The position numbers and the translations under genes are program-made. Below the pieces are notes generated by a model. It did not search any database. It was not told the origin of the DNA and was given only the letters and a program-made list of their open reading frames with translations. From Labrenzia sp. PHM005 (GTDB taxonomy: Bacteria > Pseudomonadota > Alphaproteobacteria > Rhizobiales > Stappiaceae), in NCBI RefSeq assembly GCF_006517275.1, contig NZ_CP041191.1, positions 3,963,001 through 4,027,000 on the forward strand: a stretch of DNA of 64,000 bases. Reading direction: 5' to 3'. Positions 17,023-26,007 of this stretch are shown piece after piece (within the stretch, counting starts at the first letter, position 1; every line of letters begins with the position of its first letter).

Positions 17023-17895
17023 TCACAACCTGTCAGAAGCCTCTGATAGCGTTGAAAGGAAATCGCCGGTTTCCGGCGTTTGGAATAAAGGGGGGAGGAT
17101 CACGATCTTGAGCCCTTTTGATGCCAGGCGCTGCCGGGTTTCTTTGGTCGGTTCGGCTTCCCAAATCATCACAGTCACCGGAGTTTTCTGGAGTTTCCGG
17201 TCAAACTCTGCCCAGTCCGTTTCGGACGGCGTAGCATCCGGTTCCCAATGGAAACTTGTTGCCTTCAGCCCATGGGCCCTAGTCAGATATTGATAGACGG
17301 GATGGGAGGCAAAGACGTGGCTTCCCGTCATCGGAGCAAAGGCCTTTGTTAGTTTTTCTTCCAGAGCTTTCAGCTCTGCGTTTAATTTTTCATGCCGTTT
17401 TTCAAACCTCTCTTTTTGCTCCGGCCAGCGCCGGACAAAAGCTGTTTTAACGGCAAGAGCTTGTTCGCGGGCCAATGCAATATCGAGCCAGGTCGTAAAC
17501 GCAAAACTACCGCCATGGGAGTGCTCGCCTTCAGGGCCGTGGCTGTGAACTGTTTTGCCCTCTGACGGGATCAAGCGGTCGTGAAAATTCTTGGAAGTAT
17601 CGATCAGGCGGCTCCGCGGTAGGGAAGCCCTTGTCAGCCAGTTTGCATAACCCGCCCCATTCAAAAGCACGAGGTCGGCGGTTTGAAAGGCAACAAGGTC
17701 ATCGACCGACGGCTCCCAATAAGCCGGATCGATATCGGCCGGGACTGGAAAAACGATATCCAGATCGTCCCCCGCGATTTGTTCAGCAAAGTACTGAAGT
17801 GGATAATTGACGACATAGACCGTCCCCTCGCCTTCTGCGGCCTGCGCACAGAAGCCCGCAGTCAGGAACATCCATAGAATGAGAAACTGTTTCAT
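17023..17895 (-). CDS. TroA/ZnuA-like binding protein with degenerate metal site
   Basis: 290 residues from the ATG at 17895, which overlaps the permease stop codon (ATGA). Signal peptide MKQFLILWMFLTAGFCAQA. The fold is that of cluster A-I metal-binding proteins (ADLVLLNGAGYANWL; SHPVYQYLTRAHGLK; VMIWEAEPTKETRQRL), with a His-rich loop at 117-127 (HSHGPEGEHSH). Of the usual ligands, the His in DPH-x-YEP is Ala58 (DPAYWEP) and that in PHVWLD is Thr134 (TTWLD); His198 and acidic residues near 246-248 remain. Canonical high-affinity Zn binding is therefore doubtful. It is encoded with an FtsX-like, not ZnuB-like, permease. Confidence 0.85.
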   Translation of the reverse strand: MKQFLILWMFLTAGFCAQAAEGEGTVYVVNYPLQYFAEQIAGDDLDIVFPVPADIDPAYWEPSVDDLVAFQTADLVLLNGAGYANWLTRASLPRSRLIDTSKNFHDRLIPSEGKTVHSHGPEGEHSHGGSFAFTTWLDIALAREQALAVKTAFVRRWPEQKERFEKRHEKLNAELKALEEKLTKAFAPMTGSHVFASHPVYQYLTRAHGLKATSFHWEPDATPSETDWAEFDRKLQKTPVTVMIWEAEPTKETRQRLASKGLKIVILPPLFQTPETGDFLSTLSEASDRL

Positions 17896-19085
17896 GACGC
17901 AATTAGACCCAAGTATATGGAATTGAAAAGAAAATCGCCCCATTGCTCTCCTGTAAGAGCAATCAGACTGCACAGACCCGCCGCCAACAAGATGAGCAGT
18001 GCCAACTCAAGGACAACTTGTGCTGGGACAGCAAACCGATCCGCCCCTATTTGACGGGCAACCTCGAACTCCCGCTTGCGCATGCGCAATGAAAGGCTGA
18101 CGACCATCGAGACCGCAAGCAAGGCTGCGATTGAGATGATGGCGATCATAACCTGCAAGATGGTGCCGATCCGGAAGACGTCCTGGAGAAGTTCTTCGAT
18201 AACCGCAACGGGTCTGAAGATTTGACGGGTATCGCCGTATTGATCAGCCACACGCCCCTGCAGAAAGGCAGCATCGCGGTCGCTATTGGGGGCAACAATG
18301 AGCGCACTTAACGGGAAATTCTCCGGCGCTCCGTGAAAATGAAATCCGGCGCGTGTCTCATCGGTGAACTCGATGAATTCCTTGAGTTTTGCATTGGCAA
18401 CGACCTTATTACCGTCCCGCGACAGGATCACGCTTTGGTCCTTGACTGTCTCCAAGTCTAGATGGCCATGACCAAGTCCGGTCGCAATCCAACCCGTGCG
18501 CAGGTCGGTAAAGACGGAAAAGTCATCCGTCGTTCCGGTTTCCTGCAAGACGCCGACAATGTTCAAGCGGACCGGATAGGTTCCTGCGAGTTCAAAGATG
18601 CGGCTTGTGTCTGTTGTAATCTGGCTCCTGGGAGCTAAATCCAGCGTTTCTGCCACACGGGCCCCAACAACAGCATCCCCGAGCTGAACGAACTTGCGGC
18701 CCGCAGCCATCTCCAATTCGCGGAAGCTGAAATACTCAAGATCAGTTCCAACCACCGAATATCCGCCGGCAGTCCCGGACCTTAAAACTGGCAGCGGCAG
18801 CGCAAGATCCATTTCCAGAAGCTGATCATAATCCGCCATGGTGAGATTTGCGCCGGGCTCCCCTTTAAAGAACAACGCGCTCATTGCAGCATCCAACTGG
18901 CTGCCGGGAGCGGAATAGATCAAGGGGGTTTGCTGCGCCCGTGACAGCAAATGATCTTCCGCGATCCGAGAGGACAAATCCGCAAGAACCGGAATGGCCA
19001 TCAAAATGGTAAAGATGACCACCAACAGCACAGAGCGGCCCTTGTGGAACTTGAGGTGCGCCAACGCCAAATGCACGTAGGCCAT
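17892..19085 (-). CDS. FtsX/MacB-like ABC transporter permease
   Basis: 397 residues: one N-terminal membrane helix (SVLLVVIFTILMAIPVLADL), a large periplasmic domain to about residue 290, then helices near 295-320 (LQVMIAIISIAALLAVSMVV), the coupling segment RMRKREFEVARQIGADR, 350-370 (LELALLILLAAGLCSLIAL) and a short final hydrophobic stretch at the very end. FtsX-type permeases do not import solutes through a pore; they transmit ATPase motion to the periplasm or move lipoproteins or drugs out of the inner membrane. Its start overlaps the ATPase stop (TAATG) and its stop overlaps the binding-protein start. Confidence 0.85.
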   Translation of the reverse strand: MAYVHLALAHLKFHKGRSVLLVVIFTILMAIPVLADLSSRIAEDHLLSRAQQTPLIYSAPGSQLDAAMSALFFKGEPGANLTMADYDQLLEMDLALPLPVLRSGTAGGYSVVGTDLEYFSFRELEMAAGRKFVQLGDAVVGARVAETLDLAPRSQITTDTSRIFELAGTYPVRLNIVGVLQETGTTDDFSVFTDLRTGWIATGLGHGHLDLETVKDQSVILSRDGNKVVANAKLKEFIEFTDETRAGFHFHGAPENFPLSALIVAPNSDRDAAFLQGRVADQYGDTRQIFRPVAVIEELLQDVFRIGTILQVMIAIISIAALLAVSMVVSLSLRMRKREFEVARQIGADRFAVPAQVVLELALLILLAAGLCSLIALTGEQWGDFLFNSIYLGLIAS

Positions 19086-19774
19086 TATGCGGACACCTTC
19101 ACGTTTTGCGTTTCTGCTCCAGCCCTCAAATCCCGAAAGTCGATCACGCGCTTAAACCGCGGCAACAGTTCATGATCATGGGTCACCGCCAGCACGGTCG
19201 CCCCTGTCTCGGCTGCAATTTCCTGAATGAGATCCAAAATGATGGTCTTGTTGTCCGGATCGAGATTGCCGGTGGCCTCATCTGCCAGGATGAGTTTCGG
19301 GCGGTGCAGAAGTGCCCGGCAGATGGCAACCCGCTGCTTTTCCCCTTGCGACAACGCCTTTGGGTGACGATGAAGCAGGTCGGCAATTCCGGCTGTCTTT
19401 GCCAGTTCGTTCAAGTACGCGTCGGTGTCCGGCGTTCGTTTCAAAACCGAGCAGACAGCATAAGGATAAAGGATATTTGCCCGCGCAGTTAGATACTCCA
19501 GCAGTCCAAAGTCCTGAAAAATGAACCCGAGTTGTTGCGCCCGCAGCCGTCTAACAACCCGTTCCGGCGTATTTTTGAGTGACTTGCCGAAGACATCGAC
19601 AGAGCCACTTGCCGTAAACAGCAGTCCAGCGATGAGATGCAGCAGCGTGCTTTTGCCCGAACCGCTGGGTCCGATCACAGCAACCTGTTCGCCTTGGGAT
19701 ATGGAAAGTTCCTTGATCCGGAGCCCGAACCCGCCGCCAGCGTAGGTGAACGTCAGATCCTGGATGGAGATCAT
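19085..19774 (-). CDS. LolD/MacB-like ABC transporter ATP-binding protein
   Basis: 229 residues from ATG 19774, chosen because TGAGG lies 8 bases upstream and MISIQDLTFTYAGGG is the usual beginning. Walker A GPSGSGKSTL, Q-loop FIFQDFGLL, signature LSQGEKQRVAICRALLHRP, Walker B LILADEATGNLDP and the switch VLAVTHDHELL are all intact. The signature with SQGE and ATGNLD is typical of LolD/FtsE/MacB-type ATPases. It should energise the overlapping permease. Confidence 0.9.
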   Translation of the reverse strand: MISIQDLTFTYAGGGFGLRIKELSISQGEQVAVIGPSGSGKSTLLHLIAGLLFTASGSVDVFGKSLKNTPERVVRRLRAQQLGFIFQDFGLLEYLTARANILYPYAVCSVLKRTPDTDAYLNELAKTAGIADLLHRHPKALSQGEKQRVAICRALLHRPKLILADEATGNLDPDNKTIILDLIQEIAAETGATVLAVTHDHELLPRFKRVIDFRDLRAGAETQNVKVSA

Positions 19775-19784
19775 TTCGCCAGCC

Positions 19785-21575
19785 TCAAGACAAGCGCTCC
19801 TGTTCATGAACTTCAAAGCCGATGATTTTCCAAGCCCCCTCTTCCGGCGAAATCAACAAATCAGCATCATAAGAATTGACCCGCTGGTGGATGTGTCCCC
19901 AGTGGCCGACCGTGCCGACGATGGTCCATTTGGTCCGTATCTTGAAGTCTGCGGCCGTTCCGCCGATATGTTCAGGAACGGCGGAACTGACATTCACGGA
20001 TTTGACACGCGCATCAGCGCCACCGGCCTTGGCGATGCGAAGGGCCTGTCGTTGATCGAGATAAACCTCTTCCAGCAGCTGGCCGTCGATGGTTTTGGCA
20101 AGCCTGTCGTAGACCTGCGCCTCCCCCCGAAAGTCAAAAGAGCGATAAACGTTTGACAGCAATTGCTGCGTCAAATTCTGCGCTTGTTCAGCGGGCAGAT
20201 CTGCAGGTATCAGACCTGGTCGCGGCACAGAAATCGGCGCGCTCTTGAGCACCAGAAAGCCGATAGCCACTGCTGCAACTGCGGCAAAGGCAGCCGACGA
20301 CCGTTTCAATCTTCCATTGATCACAAAGGAGCCAATACCGAGACCCAAGGCCGACAGCCAAAAAACGATACTCAGTCCAGGCAGCTCAATATCCGTCCAG
20401 GGACGTGCTTCGACCGTTTCAACGGCAGGGACTGGCGATTTCTTGAAATGATTGGTCCAGACCATCTTTGGGTCGTCTTGGGTCAGCGAATAAAGAAACG
20501 GCCCCGCCGCATCGATGGCATAGCCTGGTACTTGCGAGGCGTTTTCATCATAAAGCGTCCATTGAACCGTGGCTTCTTTTGGAAGACCATCGGTCGGCGC
20601 TGACCAGATCAGACCGAGAATTGCCGCATCGACATTCACCGGATCGGACGGCGCTAGAATTTCAAGTCCGCGCAAACCGATGCGCATGAAGGCGGCCCTA
20701 TCAAAATCCGGGACGACCCCTTTTCCATCAATCGACATGGGCGATTGTTCTGCTATCAAGCTCGCGATTTTTGTCGTCAGCTCTTTCTTTTCGGTTTCTT
20801 CCAAAATTGGGCCGGCAGGTTTCAATCCGGCAAGTTCTGCGGCATCGCGCACCCGGATCAATGCCTCGTGGCGAACCTCATAGGGCTCAGCATAAAGGAA
20901 ACTCATTCGCGGATATCTGTGATGCCGCGTGAGCGAAGCATTGTCGAACTTGGAAAACCAAGGATCATTCCGATCAAGCGTAAGGGTCGCTGGTCCAGAA
21001 AAGTACCGGAAATCTATGACTGGCACTTCGTCATGAAAAACGATCATACCGATGCTGGTTTTGGGCAGTCCCTCCTCGCCTTGTGGCGGAACAAACTCTA
21101 CTGTGTCCGGCAATCCATCAGAAAACGGATAAAACAGTTCGGCAAAGACGACACGTTTGTCTTTTGGTGGGGCAGGAAACCGGCGTCCGCTATAAGGGTC
21201 GATCGTTCCGGCATAAGGCGATGCCCGTTCCTTGCGGAACCTGCGGTCGATGGTGCGGAGCTCGACCGGAAGTTTTTGACCGCTGGCAATGACACTCAAG
21301 ACGTTTTGGCCGAAGTCCGCCAACCGTTTGTCTTCTGAGACCGATATTTGACCAGGATCTTTATACCAAGCATCCGGGATCAGGGCAGCAAACTCTTCCA
21401 GATCGTTGACGAAGATCTCCAGCGCTATCGTGACGCCGTCATCGGCAACGTAGATTTCCGCGATATTGGGAGCGACTTCCGCTCCAGTTAGGTTAATCCA
21501 GTCGGCTTTGGAAGTAGAGACCAATCCCAGCATCAGAATAGGAACTATTGCCCATATGTGTTTGATCCCACCCAT
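19785..21575 (-). CDS. Large periplasmic protein with two central membrane helices, operon partner of FtsX-like ABC
   Basis: 596 residues from ATG 21575 (GTG 21593 also open; no strong ribosome-binding site for either). Signal peptide MGGIKHIWAIVPILMLGLVSTSKA, a large periplasmic N-terminal part rich in beta strands (about 25-395), two adjacent membrane helices near 400-420 (LSIVFWLSALGLGIGSFVI) and 426-444 (AFAAVAAVAIGFLVLK), and a periplasmic C-terminal domain (about 460-596) ending TKWTIVGTVGHWGHIHQRVN. I do not recognise the family. It stops 10 bases before the ATPase start, so it is the first gene of the four-gene operon and probably works with the ABC complex. Confidence 0.75.
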   Translation of the reverse strand: MGGIKHIWAIVPILMLGLVSTSKADWINLTGAEVAPNIAEIYVADDGVTIALEIFVNDLEEFAALIPDAWYKDPGQISVSEDKRLADFGQNVLSVIASGQKLPVELRTIDRRFRKERASPYAGTIDPYSGRRFPAPPKDKRVVFAELFYPFSDGLPDTVEFVPPQGEEGLPKTSIGMIVFHDEVPVIDFRYFSGPATLTLDRNDPWFSKFDNASLTRHHRYPRMSFLYAEPYEVRHEALIRVRDAAELAGLKPAGPILEETEKKELTTKIASLIAEQSPMSIDGKGVVPDFDRAAFMRIGLRGLEILAPSDPVNVDAAILGLIWSAPTDGLPKEATVQWTLYDENASQVPGYAIDAAGPFLYSLTQDDPKMVWTNHFKKSPVPAVETVEARPWTDIELPGLSIVFWLSALGLGIGSFVINGRLKRSSAAFAAVAAVAIGFLVLKSAPISVPRPGLIPADLPAEQAQNLTQQLLSNVYRSFDFRGEAQVYDRLAKTIDGQLLEEVYLDQRQALRIAKAGGADARVKSVNVSSAVPEHIGGTAADFKIRTKWTIVGTVGHWGHIHQRVNSYDADLLISPEEGAWKIIGFEVHEQERLS

Positions 21576-22077
21576 TTTCAAAGCAGAAATCACGTCAGCA
21601 AATCCACTTGCAATTCCTTCCCCGGTAAATGCAACGTTTTAAGGTCATGAAACACAAACGAACAAAAAGAAGCTACTCCGTGATAGGCTCCGAAATTGAA
21701 ATTTTAGCGTAACTTCATGATCTTAATTAGACAAGCCCGCACCGCGAATTGCCATAGAAACCCAAACCGGTGCAATTGGTGGTGTCACAATGGAGGCGAA
21801 AGGCGGGGCCAAACACCGATTTGTTGGATACCGGACTTGGGGCCATGTGCGAAGGCAGGGCAGACAATCTGACCGAAGAACACTGCGCCAAACGCCAGAA
21901 CGTTCCGATAAATGGTTTCTATGGTCAGCTCAAAACCCCGATGAACTTCCGGAAACCGGTCTAGCCTGCTGGATGGACGAGATCGCCGGCATCGACACGA
22001 CTACAGCCAAGTTGCTCGAGCCCAAGTCCAACTTGAAAAACGCTCCGTGAGAAGTGTCTGAAGGGGCGCATTCCTTG
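21576..22077. other. Intergenic region, no gene seen
   Basis: About 500 bases upstream of the ABC operon and downstream of the second MBL gene. Short frames here lack ribosome-binding sites and have biased composition. I looked for a Zur-like palindrome in front of the operon and found none that convinces. Confidence 0.5.
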
Positions 22078-23241
22078 TTACTGTTCAGGCAAGGGTGGCG
22101 GCGTGTAGCCGTCCCATTTTCCGCCAATTATGAAGTCGGAATAGGACGCTTCGCCGCTCCGCGGCGCAGTCAAATATCCTTTTGTCGTGGGCGGTGGCTG
22201 GACCCGTTCAGCTGACACAACTTCGCGCTGCTGGATGCTGTCTTTAGTGATGTTCCAGGCCATCAAATCGTCTGCAAGAACAAGCGGTCCATCGTATACT
22301 TCACGGATCGCATCGGACATGCTTTGGACCATCTCCGGAACCAGGATCGAATGATAGCCGACAGCCAACCGCGGTTTGATTTCTGCCATTAATTTCCCAA
22401 ATCCGCCTGGAGGAGTATGGATGTAGGACGACACTTGAACGGCTTGGCGCGGTGGGAAACCTAGATAGTTTTCAAGATCTTCCGGCCCATAGAAGCACTC
22501 ATGGACCACAAAGTCCGCGCCTTTTGCATATTCAACGAACCATTTGTTGGGATAGCTGTCGCCACCAAAAACAAAGCTTAGGCCGTTCCAGTCCAAGCGG
22601 TAGCTGACAGACCCGTCAATCGAATGGACAGCAGGAAAGGAGCGGATCGTGACGCCGTTTTTCTCGTAGACGATCCCGTTTTCCTGGCGGTAGTCGAACT
22701 CATGCGCCACCAGCATGCCGCCGCGATCCGGCAGTGTTCCGGCCCGGCCTTCAATGTCCCAGGCATATGCAACCTTCAAGCCTTCAACAAAGGCAGCGGT
22801 GCCAAGACGCGGCTCGGAGCCTGACGGACCATAGATATGCAGCGGCTCATAGCGACCACTCAGCCAACCGCCAACCCAGAGGCCTTCCACGTCGCCGACG
22901 TGATCCGTATGCAGGTGGCTTAAAAAGGCTTTGTCAACCGTCGCAAAATCCGGCCGCAGCGCAAAAAGGTTTTCCATTGAGCCGGACCCGACATCAAACA
23001 AAAACTTGTCGCCGTTGCCGAGTTCGACATACCAGCCTGAAGATTTTTGTGCCCGTGTAATTGGGGTTGGCATACCGGTGCCAAGCGCCACAACGAACAT
23101 TTCGTCTGGTCCAAGTTTTTCAGTACGCGGGTACCACGCATCCGGCTTTTTTTCTTGCGCATGCGCATCCGCTGAAAAGAGGACACTGAGCAACAAAAAG
23201 CAAAAGCTTGTTTTTAAACACTTCCAACACTGCATCCTCAT
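22078..23241 (-). CDS. Exported MBL-fold metallo-hydrolase, GntH-like (copy 2)
   Basis: 387 residues from ATG 23241, which has GGGAG 7 bases upstream. Signal peptide with hydrophobic core FCFLLLSVLFSADAHA. The domain order equals that of the other copies: FVVALGTGMPTPITRAQKSSGWYVELGNGDKFLFDVGSGS, SHLHTDHVGDVEGLWVGGWLSGR, FVFGGDSYPNKWFVEYAKGADFVVHECF, LAVGYHSI. All metal-ligand positions look intact, so an active dinuclear hydrolase is expected. It is shorter at the N- and C-termini than the others. It lies 57 bases downstream of copy 3 on the same strand, so the two are likely co-transcribed. Confidence 0.8.
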   Translation of the reverse strand: MRMQCWKCLKTSFCFLLLSVLFSADAHAQEKKPDAWYPRTEKLGPDEMFVVALGTGMPTPITRAQKSSGWYVELGNGDKFLFDVGSGSMENLFALRPDFATVDKAFLSHLHTDHVGDVEGLWVGGWLSGRYEPLHIYGPSGSEPRLGTAAFVEGLKVAYAWDIEGRAGTLPDRGGMLVAHEFDYRQENGIVYEKNGVTIRSFPAVHSIDGSVSYRLDWNGLSFVFGGDSYPNKWFVEYAKGADFVVHECFYGPEDLENYLGFPPRQAVQVSSYIHTPPGGFGKLMAEIKPRLAVGYHSILVPEMVQSMSDAIREVYDGPLVLADDLMAWNITKDSIQQREVVSAERVQPPPTTKGYLTAPRSGEASYSDFIIGGKWDGYTPPPLPEQ

Positions 23242-23298
23242 CGCGGCACTCCCGAATTCATCCAAAAAACAGGGTTACAACTCAGTCCTCCAGCCGGA

Positions 23299-24597
23299 TC
23301 ATTTGTTGGGCTTGTACCAAGGCTTAGCGGGCCGCCAGTCCTGATCTTGTAGACTGTATTTTTCCATATGCTCGTCCAGCATCTCGTTTTGGGCATTAAA
23401 GCCAGGACCCCATTCGCCATCACGAATGAACTTACTTGTCGGGTTTGGCCAATCCGGATCCGGCGGTGGTTGGCGACTAGGGCCAGGCACTGCACTGGCG
23501 CGGTCCGGAGACACGGCCATGCGCTCAGTCACCCCGTCCTTGGTGATGTTCCATACCATCATGTCCATGGCGATGGAGAGCGGACCGTCATATGTAGAGC
23601 GAATAGCCAACAACAATTCTTGATGCGCTTCTTCCATTGTGTGATAGGCGACCGCATGTCCCGGTTTGACTTCACTCATGATCTTGCCGAAGGATGGCCC
23701 AGACGTATGGAATTCGCAGCAGGCACGCCAAGCAAGCTGCGGGGGCTGACCATAGTCTTTGGCGAAAAACTCCGGACTGGCGAAAGCTTCGTGGATCGCG
23801 AAATTTGCGTCCTTGGCATATTTGACGAACCACTTGTTCGGCGAGGAATCGCCGCCAAAAACAAGTTTCAAGCCGGCATATTCAATAATGTAACTGACGG
23901 GTCCATCGCCGGCATGAATCGCCGGAATGGACCGGACGACAATCCCATTTTGATCGTAAACGATTTCGTTTTCTGCCGTGTAATCGAATTCATTAACGGT
24001 GATCTGACCGGGAACTGGGGTGATTTTAAAGGCGCGGGTTTGATAATCCCAGTTGAACGCTTTTAAGAAATGCTCGATTGCATACGCCGTTCCCATGTCC
24101 TCTGTTTGCCCGCTCGGCCCCCAGACTTCCAACGGTCCCGGGCGCCCAGCAGTCCATCCACCCGCCCAAAGGGACGCAAGATCTCCCCAGTGGTCTGTAT
24201 GCAGGTGGGAAATGAAAATCTTGGTCAAATATTCTGACGGGATCATCAACGCATTGATGTTACGCATCGAACCGGTTCCAAGATCGAAGATGATCTTCTC
24301 ACCATTGCCAAATTCAAAAAGGAAGCACGCAGACGCCTGACCACGGCGCTGATCCGGCATGCCGGTTCCGCAGGCAATGACACGGACTTCTTCTTCCGCA
24401 AGGACTTCGGTTCCGGGATAATAAACATAGCGGTCGGGGGCGACGACATTGGGCCCCTCCACGACACCACCGGCCGCACGGGCCTGCATCCCCAAGCTTG
24501 AGCTGTCGAGCAAAGGAGCGCCTGCCACTATTGGATATGCGAGCATAAACGCCGAAGCAGCCAGAACACTGCGCATTTTGCGTTTTAGTCTGATCAT
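23299..24597 (-). CDS. Exported MBL-fold metallo-hydrolase, GntH-like (copy 3)
   Basis: 432 residues from ATG 24597 with GGAGG 7 bases upstream. Signal peptide (MRSVLAASAFMLAYPIVAGA) then VRVIACGTGMPDQRRGQASACFLFEFGNGEKIIFDLGTGSM, SHLHTDHWGDLASLWAGGWTAGRPGPLEVWGPSG, VFGGDSSPNKWFVKYAKDANFAIHEAF (Glu-Ala where the others have Glu-Cys) and HAVAYHTM. It is closest in layout to copy 1, including the C-terminal extension. It starts 87 bases after the outer-membrane barrel gene, so this gene, copy 2 and the barrel may form one transcription unit. Confidence 0.8.
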   Translation of the reverse strand: MIRLKRKMRSVLAASAFMLAYPIVAGAPLLDSSSLGMQARAAGGVVEGPNVVAPDRYVYYPGTEVLAEEEVRVIACGTGMPDQRRGQASACFLFEFGNGEKIIFDLGTGSMRNINALMIPSEYLTKIFISHLHTDHWGDLASLWAGGWTAGRPGPLEVWGPSGQTEDMGTAYAIEHFLKAFNWDYQTRAFKITPVPGQITVNEFDYTAENEIVYDQNGIVVRSIPAIHAGDGPVSYIIEYAGLKLVFGGDSSPNKWFVKYAKDANFAIHEAFASPEFFAKDYGQPPQLAWRACCEFHTSGPSFGKIMSEVKPGHAVAYHTMEEAHQELLLAIRSTYDGPLSIAMDMMVWNITKDGVTERMAVSPDRASAVPGPSRQPPPDPDWPNPTSKFIRDGEWGPGFNAQNEMLDEHMEKYSLQDQDWRPAKPWYKPNK

Positions 24598-24683
24598 GAC
24601 CACTCCTCCAGAATTGTATCGCTTTACGGTGTTTTAGAAACGAAACGAGAAACGGCGCCCCAAGGGAGCGCCGCAGTTAAGCT

Positions 24684-25547
24684 TTAGAACCTGTAGCTGA
24701 GGCCCAAGAACGGGCCATGCTGCGTAATGTCATAGCCAAATTCATTGGCGCCCTGCCCTTCCGAATAATCGATGTCATAGACGCGGTATCCGAAGCGGAA
24801 CGTGGCCTTTTCCGTAAATTTGTAGCCGGCAATTCCGCTTAGCGACCACGACAGATCTTCACCGGACACACCGAAACCTGACATGTCGCCACGCACGACC
24901 ATGTTCCAGCGGTCATTGAAGACAAAATTCGCCCGAGCACCGACGAGCGGAGAAACCCAGTGCCGGTCGCCACCCAAGTTTTGGGTGAAGGGAGCCGGCA
25001 ATCCCGGGATCACTTGGATCTTCTGGCGAATGTAATTGTAGCGCGCACCGGCGGTCACATCGAATTCAAGGCGCTGATGCGGGCTTGACCCGGTGGAGAG
25101 CGACGCGAAACGATAACCGACTGCCGCATCTATTATGCCCTGGCGGATATCAGCTTTCACCGTTCCCGCAGATGCAGGACCAATACCTTGATTGGATAGA
25201 CCGAGGTTCACGTATTGTGCATCAAAGACAAACCCGAATGCGCTGCCATCATTTACATCTCGCCTGCGCCAGGCTTCGCCCCGCCCGGAGACAGCAAACT
25301 GAAGAAGATCAAAGATCTCGTCTGGTCCAAGATCGAGATCAACAGCGCCGCCGTCGACAGTTGAAGTTCCATCGATAGAGATCGGAATAAATCCATATCC
25401 CCCCAACTCAAATGTCCAAGGGGATACATTTTCGATCGGCTCATAGACCGGTGGTTCACCACCTGCCAGATCGGCGGCGTGACCGCCACCAGAGAGACTT
25501 CCGCATATCACCGCGGCGAAACCGAGTTTCATGATGTCTCTATTCAT
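24684..25547 (-). CDS. Outer-membrane beta-barrel protein
   Basis: 287 residues from ATG 25547 (GGGAAGG upstream); signal peptide MNRDIMKLGFAAVICGSLSGGGHA. The rest is alternating beta strands with aromatic girdles (WTFELGGYGFIPISIDG, GFVFDAQYVNLGLSN, LEFDVTAGARYNYIRQKIQV, FRFGYRVYDIDYSEG) and it ends in GPFLGLSYRF, the terminal Phe needed for BAM recognition. The size fits an 8- to 12-strand barrel. Similar to generic alphaproteobacterial outer-membrane proteins of unknown ligand. It is placed first in the putative unit with two MBL hydrolases, so it could be their substrate or product channel; that is inference. Confidence 0.75.
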   Translation of the reverse strand: MNRDIMKLGFAAVICGSLSGGGHAADLAGGEPPVYEPIENVSPWTFELGGYGFIPISIDGTSTVDGGAVDLDLGPDEIFDLLQFAVSGRGEAWRRRDVNDGSAFGFVFDAQYVNLGLSNQGIGPASAGTVKADIRQGIIDAAVGYRFASLSTGSSPHQRLEFDVTAGARYNYIRQKIQVIPGLPAPFTQNLGGDRHWVSPLVGARANFVFNDRWNMVVRGDMSGFGVSGEDLSWSLSGIAGYKFTEKATFRFGYRVYDIDYSEGQGANEFGYDITQHGPFLGLSYRF

Positions 25548-26007
25548 ACCCCACAACCTTCCCAAGTCTTTCACATCTATTTGGAAGCACGGAGTTCAGC
25601 CAGACGTCCATCCGGATCATCACCTACCGGATGATGTGCGTTAGTCACACTATCTCTTTGTTGACGGCCGAGGTGCTACCAGCCCCGGAAACGATTTCCT
25701 TTACTGAAGTATCAGCGTCTTACAGTTTCCGCACAACCCCAATTTCTTCGTTTGGACCATGTTGGCTGGTCAGGGATGGCATTGCTAACGACAGGAATGA
25801 CGCAATAATGGACGCAAGAACAAACGCTAGATGCTGCGGACTCAATTACTAATCTGAGGAACTGTTGGGTCAATGTGGACACATATCAGGAACTTGTGGG
25901 CTGCCGCTTACCTGAGCGTTAGACCGAATTGGATTTCGGGAAATTCGAACGTGGTTTTCTCTTTTGTTGTCCTTTGAGAGATCTGAAACTCTTGGTAGGA
26001 TACTGGC
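25548..26007. other. Intergenic region between divergent genes
   Basis: About 460 bases between the minus-strand barrel and the plus-strand binding protein. CATCCGG (25609-25615) and CCGGATG (25627-25633) make a 7-bp inverted repeat with an 11-base spacer that could be an operator. No gene is supported. Confidence 0.45.

Noticed and set aside
17023..17895. Standard ZnuABC zinc importer
   Set aside because: The permease is FtsX-like and the binding protein lacks two ligand histidines.
21770..22050. Overlapping plus-strand frames of 64-86 codons between the ABC operon and MBL copy 2
   Set aside because: Two frames overlap each other, neither has a good start site, and the residue composition (Arg/Gln/Lys-rich) looks like non-coding high-GC DNA.
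13202..24597. Guanitoxin biosynthesis locus
   Set aside because: Only MBL homologues of one enzyme are present; none of the other pathway genes is seen, and the family label is applied broadly.
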